A stretch of 42,453 bases of DNA, taken from contig NZ_JBBEBZ010000027.1 of the NCBI RefSeq assembly GCF_040882075.1, forward strand, positions 1 through 42,453, read 5' to 3'. The notes beneath the pieces were generated by a model that made no database searches, was not told the origin of the DNA, and worked only from the letters and a program-made list of their open reading frames with translations. The stretch's first letter is position 1. Each line of letters begins with the position of its first letter. Shown here piece by piece: positions 20,916 to 30,523 of this stretch. Position numbers and translations under genes: made by a program. The stretch is from Nitriliruptor sp040882075 (GTDB taxonomy: Bacteria > Actinomycetota > Nitriliruptoria > Nitriliruptorales > Nitriliruptoraceae).

Positions 20916-21899
20916 TTGCCCACCGTGCTCGCCGTCGATGGCAACTCGCTCGGACACCGGGCCTTCCACGCCAAGCACCGCGACGAACCGACCGGGCCGT
21001 TCGTGACCGCGACGGTCCTCGGGATGCTCGCGACCGCCTGGTCCTACGGCCCGTACGACGCGGTGGTCGTGGGCTTCGACCACCCGGTCAACCGTCGCAA
21101 GCTCGAGCACCCGGAGTACAAGGCGCACCGGCCCGCCAACCACCCCGATCTCGCCGGCCACCTGCAGGCCCTCCGCCGCGACCTCGAGGCCTGCGGCTTC
21201 CGCGTCGTCGAACAGGAGGGGGTCGAAGCCGACGACCTGCTCGCCGCGACGGCGGACGCGTGCGGAGCGGTGGGCTGGTCCTGCGACCTGCTGACCTCGG
21301 ACCGTGACCTGACCGCCGTGGTGGGCCCGACGACACGTCTGCTGCGGCCGCGCGCGTCGATGTCCGACCTGCTCGTCGAGGACGAGGCCGCGGTACGGGC
21401 CACCTACGGCATCGAGCCCTGGCAGTACGTCGATCTCGCCGCGCTGCGCGGTGACCCCTCCGACGGGCTGAAAGGTGCGGACGGCGTCGGGCCGAAGATC
21501 GCCGCACGGTTGCTCCGCGACCACGGCAGCGTGCTCGGGATCTACGCCGCACTGCACGACCTGCACCCGAAGCTCGAGGCCGGGCTGCGTGCCTCACGGG
21601 CTGACGTCGAACGCAACCTCGTCCTGATGGCTCCGATCCCCCACCTCGAGGTGGACGTGGTCGGAGCGGTCGATGGAGGCTGCGATCCGGAACGTGTGGT
21701 CGCAGCCTGCGCCGATCTCGGCATCCCGTGGGCCGGTGCCAGGTTCCGCAACGCGGTGACGGCACCGCCACCACCGCCGATGCCGCCACCACCGTCGGAC
21801 CCCGACGACAGCTACGACGCGGTGATCCGCGACGTCACCTCCCGGGTGCGACCGGTCGTCGCGACCGCCACCGATGGCGAACAGGTCGCACTGTTCTGA
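20916..21899 (+). CDS. 5'-3' exonuclease (Pol I N-terminal-like, stand-alone)
   Basis: 327 residues. The PIN-like nuclease core shows VLAVDGNSLGHRAFHA (first metal Asp), VVVGFDHP, RRKLEHPEYKAHRP (arch Arg/Lys), EGVEADDLLA and LLTSDRDLTAVV (metal cluster). The helix-3-turn-helix is ALRGDPSDGLKGADGVGPKI. It corresponds to the 5' nuclease of DNA polymerase I encoded as a separate protein, as in many actinobacteria, acting on flaps and RNA primers. The C-terminal tail has runs of Pro (PPPPPMPPPP) and is probably disordered. TTG 20916 is preferred: GGAG lies 7 bases upstream and homology starts there; GTG 20925 is the alternative. The long open frame upstream is antisense to the divergent gene. 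Confidence 0.92.
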   Translation: MPTVLAVDGNSLGHRAFHAKHRDEPTGPFVTATVLGMLATAWSYGPYDAVVVGFDHPVNRRKLEHPEYKAHRPANHPDLAGHLQALRRDLEACGFRVVEQEGVEADDLLAATADACGAVGWSCDLLTSDRDLTAVVGPTTRLLRPRASMSDLLVEDEAAVRATYGIEPWQYVDLAALRGDPSDGLKGADGVGPKIAARLLRDHGSVLGIYAALHDLHPKLEAGLRASRADVERNLVLMAPIPHLEVDVVGAVDGGCDPERVVAACADLGIPWAGARFRNAVTAPPPPPMPPPPSDPDDSYDAVIRDVTSRVRPVVATATDGEQVALF

Positions 21900-21958
21900 T
21901 GCCTCCCGCCGGATCGTCCGTCCGGACGTGCCGGCGGGGTGGTCCGAACCCTCACGGC

Positions 21959-21964
21959 TAGGGT
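21959..21964 (+). promoter_or_regulatory. -10 element TAGGGT of the second MarR gene (leaderless)
   Basis: TAGGGT ends 7 bases before ATG 21972 with no ribosome site between. Confidence 0.6.
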
Positions 21965-21971
21965 CCCGCAG

Positions 21972-22511
21972 ATGGACGGACCGAGCACCTCAGGCGCGAC
22001 CGACGACACCGGCGACCACGTCGATCACCTGCTCGCTCAGTGGTCCCGTGAACGTCCGGAGCTCGACACCTCGGTGCTGCGCCTCGTCGCTCGTCTGGTC
22101 CGGCTGACGCGTTACATGGACCGGGATCTGGTCGACCACCTCGCGCCGTGGGGCCTGAAGGACGGTGAGCAGAACGTGCTGGCCGCGCTGCGGCGTGCGG
22201 GCCCGCCCTACGAGCTCACGCCGACCGAGCTGTACCGGTCGCTGCTCGTCTCGTCGGGGGCGATGACCAACCGGCTCGATCGTCTCGAGGCGGCCGGCTT
22301 GATCGTCCGGACGCCGGACGCCCACGACCGACGCCGCACCCGGGTCGGCCTGACCGATCGCGGACGGGAGACCATCGACGCGGCCCTCGACGCCCACGTC
22401 GAGGCGCTGAGTGCGACCTTCGCCGGCCTGGACGTCGCCGAGGCGGACGCCCTCGAGGACGCCCTGCGAGGCATCCTGCGGCGGCTCGAGGCTCGCGACG
22501 ACGAGGCCTGA
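21972..22511 (+). CDS. MarR-family transcriptional regulator
   Basis: 179 residues. A 45-residue N-terminal extension with helices RLVARLVRLTRYMDRDL precedes the winged helix: LTPTELYRSLLVSSGAMTNR is the HTH, RLDRLEAAGLIVR follows, then the wing DAHDRRRTRVGLTDRG with the conserved D-x-R-R. The C-terminal helices complete the dimer domain. It resembles the MarR group that controls drug or redox response genes. It lies 128 bases upstream of a 1-Cys peroxiredoxin gene in the same direction, so that gene is a plausible target; no palindromic operator was found by eye. ATG 21972 is at leaderless spacing from TAGGGT. Confidence 0.87.
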   Translation: MDGPSTSGATDDTGDHVDHLLAQWSRERPELDTSVLRLVARLVRLTRYMDRDLVDHLAPWGLKDGEQNVLAALRRAGPPYELTPTELYRSLLVSSGAMTNRLDRLEAAGLIVRTPDAHDRRRTRVGLTDRGRETIDAALDAHVEALSATFAGLDVAEADALEDALRGILRRLEARDDEA

Positions 22512-22579
22512 CCGTCACCCCGTGCGGCCGTTCGCACCGTTCACACGGTCGGACCCTGACCGGCCGTGGGGGTGGGCCG

Positions 22580-22585
22580 TACCGT
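22580..22585 (+). promoter_or_regulatory. Candidate -10 element of the peroxiredoxin gene
   Basis: TACCGT about 54 bases before ATG 22640. GAGAGG at 22624-22629 serves as ribosome site. Confidence 0.35.
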
Positions 22586-22639
22586 CGGGGTACCACGTCG
22601 CGCCCCCCGCGCGCGCCCCGATCGAGAGGTTCCCGCACG

Positions 22640-23275
22640 ATGTCGATCCGCCTCGGAGACACCGCTCCCGACTTCACCGCCGCCACCACCGAGGGCGAGC
22701 TCAGCTTCCTCGACTGGAAGGGTGACAGCTGGGCGGTCCTGTTCAGCCACCCCAAGGACTTCACCCCGGTCTGCACCACCGAGCTCGGGGCCGTCGCCAA
22801 GCTCAAGGACGAGTTCGACGCCCGCGGAACAAAGGTCATCGGTCTGTCGGTGAGCCCGCTCGAGGACCACGAGGTCTGGAAGAAGGACATCGAGGAGACC
22901 CAGGGTGTCGACGAGCTCAACTTCCCGATCATCGCCGACCCGGAACGGAAGGTCGCCGACCTCTACGACATGATCCACCCGGAGGTCAGCGAGACCACCA
23001 CGGTGCGATCGGTCTTCATCATCGGACCGGACGACAAGGTCAAGCTCACGCTCACCTACCCCGCATCGACGGGGCGCAACTTCGACGAGCTGCTGCGCGT
23101 CATCGACTCGCTGCAGCTGACCTCGAAGGAGCAGCTCGCGACGCCGGCGAACTGGACCAAGGGCGACAAGGTCATCGTCACGCCCGCCGTGTCCGACGAG
23201 GACGCCCGACAACGCTTCGGTGAGATCGACGCGCCGCGTCCGTACCTGCGGTACGTGGCGGACCCGACGGCCTGA
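22640..23275 (+). CDS. 1-Cys peroxiredoxin (Prx6 type)
   Basis: 211 residues. The thioredoxin-fold peroxidase has its peroxidatic Cys45 in FTPVCTTELG, the Prx6-specific PVCTTE form. There is no other Cys in the protein, so it is a true 1-Cys enzyme that needs an outside thiol. The C-terminal dimer domain (about 160-211) with WTKGDKVIVTPAVSDEDA is typical of the Prx6 branch. It reduces peroxides in the cytoplasm. ATG 22640 has GAGAGG about 10 bases upstream. A 13-bp terminator hairpin follows 17 bases after the stop. The MarR gene upstream may regulate it. Confidence 0.95.
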   Translation: MSIRLGDTAPDFTAATTEGELSFLDWKGDSWAVLFSHPKDFTPVCTTELGAVAKLKDEFDARGTKVIGLSVSPLEDHEVWKKDIEETQGVDELNFPIIADPERKVADLYDMIHPEVSETTTVRSVFIIGPDDKVKLTLTYPASTGRNFDELLRVIDSLQLTSKEQLATPANWTKGDKVIVTPAVSDEDARQRFGEIDAPRPYLRYVADPTA

Positions 23276-23291
23276 GCCGCGCCGCGCAGAC

Positions 23292-23319
23292 CGGGACCCA
23301 CGCCTCGGCGTGGGTCCCG
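23292..23319 (+). terminator. Terminator hairpin after the peroxiredoxin gene
   Basis: A perfect 13-bp inverted repeat (23292-23304 with 23307-23319) around a 2-base centre; the innermost pairs would open to make the loop. Confidence 0.8.
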
Positions 23320-23335
23320 TCGTACCGACGGCCGG

Positions 23336-23341
23336 TAGCGT
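23336..23341 (+). promoter_or_regulatory. -10 element TAGCGT of the glycosylase gene (leaderless)
   Basis: TAGCGT ends 7 bases before ATG 23349, the same arrangement as at lhr. Confidence 0.6.
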
Positions 23342-23348
23342 CCCACCG

Positions 23349-24245
23349 ATGCGGTCCTTCAGCGTTCCCCTCGCGGTCGACCTGCGGCGATCGCTGTCGC
23401 CGCTGGTCTCGAGCGCGCAGGACCCCACCATCCGGCTGCGACCGGACGAGGTCGTTCGCGCCAGCGTGACGCCGGCCGGCGCCGCGACGATCCACCTGGT
23501 CCGGACCAGCGAGCGACGCTTCGACGCGCGGGCGTACGGCCCGGGTGCGGACTGGGCCCTGGACCACGCACCCGCCCTGGTCGGCGCCGAGGATGACCTC
23601 GACGGCTTCACGCCGGAGCGCCACCCGTTCGTCACCCGCGCCCACCGCCAACGGCACGGCCTGCGGATCGTGCGGACCGGCACGGCGTGGGACCTGCTCG
23701 TGCCGACCATCCTGGCCCAGCGCGTCACGGGCGGCGAGGCGGCGCGGGCGTGGACCCGGCTGGTGCGTCAGCACGGGTCGCCCGCACCGGGCGCGTTCGG
23801 GTTGTCGCTGGCGCCGTCGCCGGAGGTCTGCGCCGCCCTCCCCGACCACGTGTGGCACCGATCGGGGGTGGAACGGTCCCGGGCCGCAGCCGTGCGGAGC
23901 GCCGCCAAGCACGCGACGAAGCTCGAGCGGGCGCTCGAGCTGGCACGAGACGCTCGCTTGCGCACCTTCTGCCTGGTCCCGGGTATCGGACCGTGGACCG
24001 CCGAGCTCACGCTCCGGAGCGCCGCCGGAGATCCGGACGCGGTCGAGGTGGGCGACTTCCACGTCAAGAACCAGGTGGCGTGGAACCTCGCCGGTCGACC
24101 GCGGGGCACCGACGACGAGATGCTGGAGCTGTTGGCGCCCTTCGCCGGTCACCGCGGACGGGTGGTCCGGCTGGTCACCAGCGCGGGCCAGCGACCGCCA
24201 GCCTTCGGTCCGCGCCTGCGGGTCGTCCCCGTCGACCGGCTCTGA
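23349..24245 (+). CDS. AlkA-like HhH-GPD DNA glycosylase
   Basis: 298 residues. The N-terminal half looks like the AlkA N-terminal beta domain. The HhH-GPD superfamily core starts near DLLVPTILAQRVTGGEAARA. The helix-hairpin-helix is LVPGIGPWTAELTL and the catalytic Asp is D236 in VGDFHVKN, in the GPD position. No 4Fe-4S Cys cluster is present, which fits AlkA rather than Nth or MutY. It should remove alkylated purines such as 3-methyladenine. ATG 23349 follows a leaderless -10 element. It converges with the ferredoxin-NADP reductase gene with only 6 bases between stop codons; a short CTGAG-CGAA-CTCAG hairpin covers that joint. Confidence 0.85.
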   Translation: MRSFSVPLAVDLRRSLSPLVSSAQDPTIRLRPDEVVRASVTPAGAATIHLVRTSERRFDARAYGPGADWALDHAPALVGAEDDLDGFTPERHPFVTRAHRQRHGLRIVRTGTAWDLLVPTILAQRVTGGEAARAWTRLVRQHGSPAPGAFGLSLAPSPEVCAALPDHVWHRSGVERSRAAAVRSAAKHATKLERALELARDARLRTFCLVPGIGPWTAELTLRSAAGDPDAVEVGDFHVKNQVAWNLAGRPRGTDDEMLELLAPFAGHRGRVVRLVTSAGQRPPAFGPRLRVVPVDRL

Positions 24246-24251
24246 GCGAAC

Positions 24252-25226
24252 TCAGCCGGAGCTGTGGCCGGGGAAGACGCGGGCGCTCGGGTCGATGTAG
24301 ACCGCCGCGTTGTTCACCGCGGTCGCCGCCTCGCCGAAACCGACGGCGATCAGACGCACCTTGCCGTCGTAGTCGGTGATGTCACCAGCGGCGAAGACCC
24401 CCGGCAGGTTGGTCTCCATGCGCGTGTCGACCAGGACGTGCCGGCCATCGATCTCGATGTGCCAGCTCTTGAGCGGACCGAGGTCGGACTTGAACCCGAG
24501 GGCGGCCACGACGGCCTGCACCTTCAGGGTCTCGCGCTCGTCGGTCTTGTTGTGGAACACCTCGACCGACTCGATGCCGTCCTCGCCGCGGATGTTGGCG
24601 ACCTCGGTGAAGGTCAAGACCCGGACGCTCGACTCGTAGAGCTTGTTGACCGAGTCCTCGTGGGCACGGAAGCGGTCGCGGCGGTGGATGAGGGTGATGG
24701 AACGGGCGATGCCCTCGAGGTTCAGCGCCCAGTCGCACGCCGAGTCACCGCCACCGACGATCAGGACGTCCTTGTCGCGCATGACCTCGAGCTCGCGGAC
24801 GAAGTACACCAGGCCCTTGCCCTCGTAGTCGTCGCCGTCGGGCAGCGGACGGGGCGTGAACGTGCCGATACCGCCGGTGATGACCACGGCCTTGGTGGCG
24901 ACCTCGGCGCCCTTGTGGGTGCCGATGACGAAGGACCCGTCGTCCTGCTTGGTCAGCGTCTCGGCGCGGTGGCCGAGCAGGTAGGTCGGGTCGAAGGGAG
25001 CGGCCTGCTCGACGCACCGCTCGATCAGGTCCTGCCCCTTGACGGCCGGGAAGCCCGCGACGTCGAAGATCATCTTCTCGGGGTACAGGGCCGCGACCTG
25101 CCCGCCGGGTTCGGGTAGCGAGTCGAGCACCGCGACCTTGAGCCCCCGGAAACCGGCGTAGTAGGCGCCGTAGAGGCCCGCGGGCCCGGCACCGATGATG
25201 GTCAGATCGGCCTCGTGTCGTCCCAC
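24252..25226 (-). CDS. Thioredoxin-reductase-like ferredoxin-NADP+ reductase
   Basis: 324 residues. The N-terminal FAD motif is LTIIGAGPAGLYGAYYAG, the NADPH motif is VLIVGGGDSACDWALNL with HRRDRFRAHE behind it, and the C-terminal FAD segment is VFAAGDITDYDGKVRLI. The redox-active CxxC of thioredoxin reductase is absent, and the C-terminal extension places it with the YumC-type ferredoxin-NADP reductases. It passes electrons between NADPH and ferredoxin or flavodoxin in the cytoplasm. GTG 25226 is picked because GAGGAG lies about 7 bases upstream. A TACGGT element at 25281-25286 (minus strand) could be its -10 box. No ferredoxin gene is adjacent. Confidence 0.9.
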   Translation of the reverse strand: MGRHEADLTIIGAGPAGLYGAYYAGFRGLKVAVLDSLPEPGGQVAALYPEKMIFDVAGFPAVKGQDLIERCVEQAAPFDPTYLLGHRAETLTKQDDGSFVIGTHKGAEVATKAVVITGGIGTFTPRPLPDGDDYEGKGLVYFVRELEVMRDKDVLIVGGGDSACDWALNLEGIARSITLIHRRDRFRAHEDSVNKLYESSVRVLTFTEVANIRGEDGIESVEVFHNKTDERETLKVQAVVAALGFKSDLGPLKSWHIEIDGRHVLVDTRMETNLPGVFAAGDITDYDGKVRLIAVGFGEAATAVNNAAVYIDPSARVFPGHSSG

Positions 25227-25390
25227 GACAGCTCTCCTCGGAGGTTCTGGTCGCCACCGCAGCGCCGACCCGGCCCGCGCACCGTACGCGGCAGGTCCCG
25301 CCACCCCCGAACCGAGCGCATCCGGCCATCCCGACCGAGGCCGGTCTCGGGGGACGCAGCCGAGCGGTCCACGAGGTGGGGCGGATACAC

Positions 25391-25421
25391 CGGTGCCCCG
25401 CGCGATCCGCGCAGGGCACCG
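25391..25421 (-). terminator. Terminator hairpin after the LPXTG protein gene
   Basis: An 8-bp stem (25391-25398 with 25414-25421), one mismatch, then 4 more pairs and a GATCC loop. It lies 30 bases past the stop of the gene at 25451. Confidence 0.65.
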
Positions 25422-25450
25422 AGGGGTTCCGTCCGTCCCTTCGGGTCAGC

Positions 25451-27283
25451 TCAGCCGCGACGTCGCAGCGTCGCTGCGGCTCCGAGCGCGGCCAGCCCGA
25501 GCAGCGCCGCACCGCCGCCGGTGGCGGGCAGACCCGGCCGGGCCGGGCTCCCGTCAGGTGAGGTCGGACCACCAGGCTGGGAGGGGCTCGCCGGGGACGG
25601 GCCGTCCGGACCGGAGGGCACGACCGGGACGCCCGGACCGCCCGGCGTCGTCCCATCCAGCGGTCCGACACCGACGGCCGCGGTTGCCGGGGCGGCGTCG
25701 AGGTCGATGAGCGGGTCACCGATGGCCGATAGGACCTGGACCGACGCCGTCCCGGAGGTCGCCAGCGTCCCGGCGAGCCCCTCGAGCTCGGTGTCCTCCA
25801 CGCTCCGCGGCAGCAGGGTGACCGACACGAGGTCGACCAGCGGCGTGGCCCGGAGCTCACTCAGCAGGGCGGTATCGAGCCGGCGGGAGACGTCGTTCAG
25901 CCCGTCGTCGAGCCCGGCGAGGACCGGCAGCGCGAAGAGCGAGCCGTCGAGCGTCACGACCGCGTTCGTGGCCGTCCCCGAGGTCTCCTCGGTCCCGAGG
26001 TCACCGGTCGCGGTGGCCGACCCCGGTGCGACGCCCACCGCCAGCAGCGGACCGTCGACGAGCTCACCGATGGTGCCCTCGGTCAACAGCGAAGAGACGA
26101 GGTCGCCCACGACGGGGATGTCGCTGGTCACGTCGTTCAGCGGTGCCAGCAGGGTCTGGAGCTCGCTCAGCACGGGTGCGATGGCACCGACGAGCACGGG
26201 CTCGAGGAGGTCGTCGAGCAGCGGGATGTCGAGGGCGATCCGGACCGCCCCGCCATCGGCCGGACCGGCCGCGGCGTGGACGGTGTCCCCGTCGCGGGCG
26301 ACGGCGCTCTCGGTCGCGAGCAGGGTGACCGTCAGGGCGCCTTCGGCACCGGCGAGGGCACCGAGCAGCTCACCGCTCGTCAGGTCGATGAGGAGGTCGC
26401 CGCCGGTCAGCGCGTCGGTCAGGTCGCCGAGCACGTCGCAGGCCACCGGCAGGGTGCCCGTGATGCTGTCGAGCACGTCGGTGAGCTGGCCCAGCAGGTC
26501 GGTCAGCGGGTCCGCAGCCGACGCCGTGGAGAGGAGGCCGACGACCGGGTCGAGCAGTCCACCAGCGTCGCCGTCGCCACCGCCGTCACCACCGCCACCG
26601 AGCAGACCACCGAGGCCGAGGCCATCGAGGACACCTTCGAGCTCCCCGATCACACCGTCGAGGTCGCCGGGCAGCGAGCCGCCCTCGCCGCCACCGTCGA
26701 GGTTCAGGACGCCGAGTGCGCTCACGCACGCGTCACCGACCTGGTCGAGGAGGCCGGCGAGCTCGCCGTCGAGCTCCGCTTGGACGGGGTCGAGGATCGC
26801 ATCGAGCGGCAGCGTGGCCAGCAGGTCGGTCAGATCACCGAGCTGGGCGCTGTCGACGTTCAGGACCGACAGCTCGGCGACGCCACCGGTGGCCGAGGCC
26901 TCCAGGACGTCGCCTTCGGCGCTCGCGTCGCCGCAGGACAGGCCCGCCCCGATGATGCTGCTGAGCGGCGCCGGGATCACACCCTCACAACGGTCACTGC
27001 CGGCGGCTGGGTCGGTGACCCGCGGGCCGTCCGACTGCGCGTCCCGGTCTCCGACCGGGGTGCCACCGAGCGCGAGAGGCGCGACGATGGCGCGCGCTTC
27101 ACCCGGCACGATCGCCGCGCGGGTGGCGCCGAGGTCGAGCAGGTCGGTCCCCGCCAGATCGAGCGTGAGACCAGCGCTCGCCGCACGCGCGGCGAAGGTG
27201 GTCTCGGCGGCACCGGCCGGCACCGCCGTGGCGACCAGTGCCGCGACAGCGACACCGATGGTGAGGGTTCTGATGCGGGCCAC
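25451..27283 (-). CDS. LPXTG-anchored surface protein of unknown function
   Basis: 610 residues. The signal peptide is RIRTLTIGVAVAALVATAV with AGAAE as likely cleavage site. The body is Leu/Gly/Asp/Val-rich with repeated DLLG, GELLG and LDDLL-like pieces. A Gly/Asp low-complexity run lies about residues 218-242, and four Cys (near 98, 116, 187, 282) may pair. The C-terminus has a Pro/Gly/Ser spacer, then LPATG, a hydrophobic helix (AALLGLAALGAAATL) and RRRG, a complete sortase signal. The protein would be linked to the cell wall. I recognise no catalytic domain; low charge and Leu periodicity suggest a beta-rich or fibrous structure. GTG 27283 has AGGAG upstream. No sortase gene is in the window. 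Confidence 0.78.
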   Translation of the reverse strand: MARIRTLTIGVAVAALVATAVPAGAAETTFAARAASAGLTLDLAGTDLLDLGATRAAIVPGEARAIVAPLALGGTPVGDRDAQSDGPRVTDPAAGSDRCEGVIPAPLSSIIGAGLSCGDASAEGDVLEASATGGVAELSVLNVDSAQLGDLTDLLATLPLDAILDPVQAELDGELAGLLDQVGDACVSALGVLNLDGGGEGGSLPGDLDGVIGELEGVLDGLGLGGLLGGGGDGGGDGDAGGLLDPVVGLLSTASAADPLTDLLGQLTDVLDSITGTLPVACDVLGDLTDALTGGDLLIDLTSGELLGALAGAEGALTVTLLATESAVARDGDTVHAAAGPADGGAVRIALDIPLLDDLLEPVLVGAIAPVLSELQTLLAPLNDVTSDIPVVGDLVSSLLTEGTIGELVDGPLLAVGVAPGSATATGDLGTEETSGTATNAVVTLDGSLFALPVLAGLDDGLNDVSRRLDTALLSELRATPLVDLVSVTLLPRSVEDTELEGLAGTLATSGTASVQVLSAIGDPLIDLDAAPATAAVGVGPLDGTTPGGPGVPVVPSGPDGPSPASPSQPGGPTSPDGSPARPGLPATGGGAALLGLAALGAAATLRRRG

Positions 27284-27412
27284 GAGCCGGCTCCTGATCG
27301 TCAGGTGGGCGGACGCCGAGAGGCACGGATCCGCGACGGCCGGACCGTACGTCTGACCACGGCGTCACCGCCCGGCAGAACGCGGGAATGGTGACAAGAT
27401 GGTCCCGTCGGA

Positions 27413-29127
27413 CTAGCCCGACGTGCATCGGACGGCGACCGGTGGCTGACCGAGCGGCCCATCCTCACCCGCCCGAGCGAGCGAGCACCCGTCGAGGTCC
27501 GCGGTCAGGGCCAACGTCACCTCGTCCATGACGGCGCGGACGACAGCGCGGTTCGCACCGTCGACCCCGTTGCCGAGCACCGTCAGGTGGTAGCGGCGCT
27601 CACCGACGGTGCTGGCCGCCAGCGGATCGGTCGTCGCGGAGATGATCTGGCCCGTCAGGCTCGTCACGTCCCGCAACGTCCCGGTCTTGCCGAGCAGCCG
27701 GCCCTCGGCGACGGTGCCGACGTAGCGGTCCCGCAGCGTGCCGGAGCCACCGGCGACCGACAGCAGGGAGCGCCAGGTCGCCCCGAACCGCGGGTTGTCG
27801 GTCATGCGGCGATCGAGGTCGGTCAGCGTCCGCGCCGTGAGACGGTCGGCCCGGGAGAGCCCGGAGCCGTCCGCGACGACGAGGCCCTCGGCCGGCACGT
27901 CGAACCGTTCGAGCACCTGGGTGAAGGCCCGCGGAACGGCCGCCCAGCTGCCATCCCGCGTCCGCGTCCGTGCGACCACCAGGGCGAGCGCGTCGGCGAG
28001 GTGGTTGTCGCTGCGCTGGACGGTGAAGCGCAGCACGTCGGCCAGTGACGGTGAGACCGCGGTGACGAGCCGTCCGGTGCTCGGGAGCTCAGCAGGTTCC
28101 GAGGTCGCCGATCCGATCACCTCCACGCCACGTTCGCGCAACAGCCGGGTCAGCTCAGCCGCCGCGTGTTGGACCGGGTCGATGGCGAGCGAGGTGCGGA
28201 CGGTGGGGGGCTGGTCGCTGTCGAGCGCGGCCAGCTGCTCGAGCACGTTGATCGGTGTCGGCGGGTCGTCCGGTGCGGCCCTCGTGTCGCCGTCGGGCGG
28301 AGCGTCCGGCGGGTCAGCAGCGGGCCCGTCGGAGCCCTCCCCCTCCGGTCCATCGTCGACCTCGGGGAGCTCGATGCGTGTGACCAGGCCGCCATCGACG
28401 GTGAGGCCCGCGGGGTAGCGGCCGTCGAGGCTGTCGAGGTACCGGTCGGGCCAGCCCTCCGGCAGCGTCGGCTCGGCGAACCCCGGTGCGGCGCCCCGGA
28501 CCTGCCCGGTGACACGCCGGAGGCCGAGCTCCACGAGCCGGTCCGCGACCGCATCCAGCGACGTCCGGGGACGCGCGGGGTAGACCATCCGCGCGTACTC
28601 CTCGGTGACCAGGGTCGGGTCACCCGATCCGAGCAGCAGCAGGTCGCCGTCGAGGGTCCCGTCGCCGGTGATGCCAGCCGTCGCCTCGACGGTGGTCGGC
28701 AGCCGCGCCCCGGGCCCGAGCGTCGTGAGCGCCGCGGCCGCGGTGACCTGCTTGAGCGTGGACGCCGGGATCAGCGGGGTGTCGGGCGCCAGCGCGACCA
28801 CCTCACGCCCGGCTTCGTCGACCACGAGGACGCCGAGCGTCAGACCTGGCGCCGCCCGACCGGCCGCGTCGAGGACCTGTTCGAGCCAGCGGGTCAGCTC
28901 GGCGCGCGATGCCGGAACGGCGGTGGCAGGTGCGGCTGGCGGCGCCTCGACGACGGGCGGCGCAGCGACGGCAGGTGGAGCGGCTGGTGGCGGGGTGGCA
29001 GCTGGGTCGTCCGCGACACCCTCGGTCGTGTCGCTGGCCGCCGGCTCACCGGACGACGAACACGCCGCGACCACGAGCGCGACGACGGCCAGACCGGCCG
29101 TCGACGCGCGTCGGAGCCTCAGCAGCT

Positions 29128-29131
<4 letters not shown>
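27413..29131 (-). CDS. dacB: D-Ala-D-Ala carboxypeptidase/endopeptidase lipoprotein (PBP4/DacB type)
   Basis: 572 residues from the proposed start. The three penicillin-binding motifs are present: S-x-x-K in PASTLKQV, S-x-N in VQRSDNHLADA, and K-T-G in LLGKTGTLRD. An insertion between the first two, typical of DacB/PBP4, carries an acidic Pro-rich loop. It trims or cleaves peptidoglycan peptides outside the membrane. The lipobox VVAAC directly follows the hydrophobic stretch AGLAVVALVV and basic LRLRR, so a full lipoprotein signal exists only if translation begins upstream of GTG 29074. The only in-frame candidates are CTG codons; CTG 29131 overlaps the TGA of the sigma gene as CTGA, the layout of a coupled ATGA joint. 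If GTG 29074 were used the signal would be lost. Start confidence is moderate, family confidence high. Confidence 0.87.
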
Positions 29132-30264
<1,133 letters not shown>

Positions 30265-30425
30265 GGGGCTTCCGTCTCGTCCCTGTGGGGCTCGTCCTGG
30301 GTCCGACGCGCGCGGGCGGCCGCGGGGGGGTGACTGCCGCGTTCAGCGACGTCCGGTCCCCCGGCGGAGTCCCGCGGCCGGACCGCCACGAGCGGGCCGT
30401 GGTGGTGCTCGGGAGGTGGTGTTCT

Positions 30426-30456
30426 GTCCCGGGAGCGCTGCGCTCCGGCGCGGGAC
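30426..30456 (-). terminator. Possible terminator after the BASS transporter gene
   Basis: GTCCCG and CGGGAC enclose a second stem GGAGCG-CTG-CGCTCC with a 4-base bulge. It lies 68 bases past the BASS stop and before the start region of sigma paralogue 2. Confidence 0.5.
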
Positions 30457-30523
30457 CTGCAGAGGATACGGGGCAACCGCGGGAGTGTCAGCGGACGGGG
30501 CCGTCGGGACACCCCGGGTGCGG

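Noticed and set aside
24242..24255. Terminator between the convergent glycosylase and reductase genes
   Set aside because: The CTGAG-CGAA-CTCAG stem is only 5 bp and is formed by the two stop codons and their flanks; not enough to call.
26276..27394. A 372-codon plus-strand frame, rich in Glu/Asp/Arg
   Set aside because: It mirrors the LPXTG protein gene, whose signal peptide and sortase motif make the minus strand the coding one.
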